A stretch of 32,037 bases of DNA from Bacteroidales bacterium (lineage in GTDB: Bacteria > Bacteroidota > Bacteroidia > Bacteroidales > UBA932). Shown piece after piece: positions 31,310 to 32,037 of the stretch; within the stretch, counting starts at the first letter, position 1, and each line of letters begins with the position of its first letter. The DNA is taken from contig JAKSJO010000027.1 in the NCBI GenBank assembly GCA_024398125.1, forward strand, positions 1 to 32,037, read 5' to 3'. The notes beneath the pieces are model-generated. The model was not told where the DNA came from, did not search any database, and saw only the letters and a program-made list of their open reading frames with translations. A program made the position numbers and the translations under genes.

Positions 31310-32037
31310 ATGAAAAAATTGAACGCAATGCTCGCAGTGGTCGAGCAAAGTGCATCGCAATGCACAAAAAGTCTGAAGGAACTTGCCACCTGCTTCAAGA
31401 AGTGCTCGAGCGATTTCCTTGGAGTGAAGAAAACCTACACCGCGCGTGAAGGATATGCAGACGACCCTTCCAAAAGAGGTTACAAACGAGTCGTATCTAC
31501 AGTTGATGAGAAGATTGAAGCTCTGCAAAAGGAACTCTCAGCTCATCTCAACGATCTGTTCACCATCGAACGCACCAATAGCATTGGAGCAGCCAAGGTG
31601 CCGCTCGTTGTCGAGGGACATAATTTTGGCGAGCTGACCGCCATAGAGCTTATGCGCCTGAAGTCGTTCCTTATGCGAGAGGAGTTCGAGCAGATATTCA
31701 ATGCCATTCCTGTTCGTTCAGATGCTGAGGAATGGACTCGCACTACGGACTCCGATTACGAAGGGCGCGAGATTTGGGAAACACCTTTGATAAAGGGTGT
31801 AGCAAAGACTTCAGAGAACGAGGAGGTTATCCTCAAAGATCCGAACCTGAATCCTGAGAATCTTCCTGCCAATTATGTTGCAAAGACGACCATAAAGCGC
31901 AAGACTGTGGAAGTGGGAGACTATACTGCTCAGAGCTTCTCAGGAGAATGGAACCAGCGCCAACGCTCTGAACTTCTTCGTCGCCGAACGACTTTGCTCA
32001 AGGCCGTTATTGAGGCACTCAAAGTGGTGAATGACGT
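31310..32037 (+). CDS. Uncharacterised protein, partial (runs off the window)
   Basis: An open frame from ATG at 31310 continues without a stop to the window end: 242 codons are visible. It begins MKKLNAMLAVVEQSASQCTK; the middle contains 'SIGAAKVPLVVEGHNFGELT' and 'LMREEFEQIFNAIPVRSDAEEW', and the visible end is helical 'QRQRSELLRRRTTLLKAVIE'. The layout (MKKLN start, a central 'V-x-V-x-G' strand, then a leucine-rich helix and 'L-P/I-P-V-x-x-A-x-x-W') resembles a family I associate with DUF7873, from memory only. There is no signal peptide or membrane segment. It has its own copy of the TGTAAC-N16 element and so belongs to the same regulon as the RNA ligase. Confidence 0.7.
   Translation, partial: MKKLNAMLAVVEQSASQCTKSLKELATCFKKCSSDFLGVKKTYTAREGYADDPSKRGYKRVVSTVDEKIEALQKELSAHLNDLFTIERTNSIGAAKVPLVVEGHNFGELTAIELMRLKSFLMREEFEQIFNAIPVRSDAEEWTRTTDSDYEGREIWETPLIKGVAKTSENEEVILKDPNLNPENLPANYVAKTTIKRKTVEVGDYTAQSFSGEWNQRQRSELLRRRTTLLKAVIEALKVVND

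Overview
The window comes from a Bacteroidota chromosome, most likely a gut Bacteroidales of the Cryptobacteroides/Rikenellaceae type (inference). Supporting signs are many promoters of the Bacteroidota form TTTG-N19-21-TAnnTTTG, genes without Shine-Dalgarno sites, lipoproteins with a fimbrillin-like plus 'VDLGL...WRMPT...IRPV' architecture, and families typical of the phylum (DUF4301, DUF4332, DUF2795, type B L31, Wzi). There are no rRNA genes, CRISPR arrays, transposases or integrases.

Layout. 1-9630 is mostly minus-strand core genes: the 5' end of ribosomal protein L31 type B, a NamZ-like (DUF1343) protein with glmM, tRNA-Glu(CTC) on the plus strand, a helix-hairpin-helix DUF4332 protein, a membrane TPR protein with yebC, and a compact run folE-recF-DUF721(DciA-like)-pdxB-DUF4301. 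9826-13450 holds a small DUF2795 gene and an operon of two paralogous surface lipoproteins with an unlisted 43-residue ORF between them. 13876-21576 holds a DUF2207 membrane protein, an iron-dependent alcohol dehydrogenase, a SulP transporter, a secreted protein with an FKBP isomerase, an AlkZ-like protein and ferritin. 21645-27006 is minus-strand: a polysaccharide-precursor group (UDP-GlcA epimerase, UDP-glucose dehydrogenase, Wzi), an alkyltransferase-type DNA repair protein and a ketopantoate-reductase-like enzyme.

The most interesting part is 27264-32037, a candidate stress- or conflict-responsive RNA-repair locus. It contains an XRE-type regulator with an unrecognised C-terminal domain, a predicted structured small RNA, a divergent sigma-70-family factor, a calcineurin-like phosphoesterase, an Rnl5-like ATP-dependent RNA ligase with all nucleotidyltransferase motifs, and an uncharacterised protein running off the window end.

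Two sequence patterns tie this locus together. A 28-bp block with a GTAAT-N8-ATTAC dyad abutting a -7 box lies upstream of both the regulator and the sigma gene (23/28 identical). A separate ~41-bp element with TGTAAC-N16-GTACTATA lies upstream of both the phosphoesterase and the last gene, and looks like a promoter for an alternative sigma factor. The inferred circuit is: XRE protein controls itself, the sigma gene and perhaps the small RNA; the sigma factor then switches on the RNA end-processing, ligation and accessory genes.
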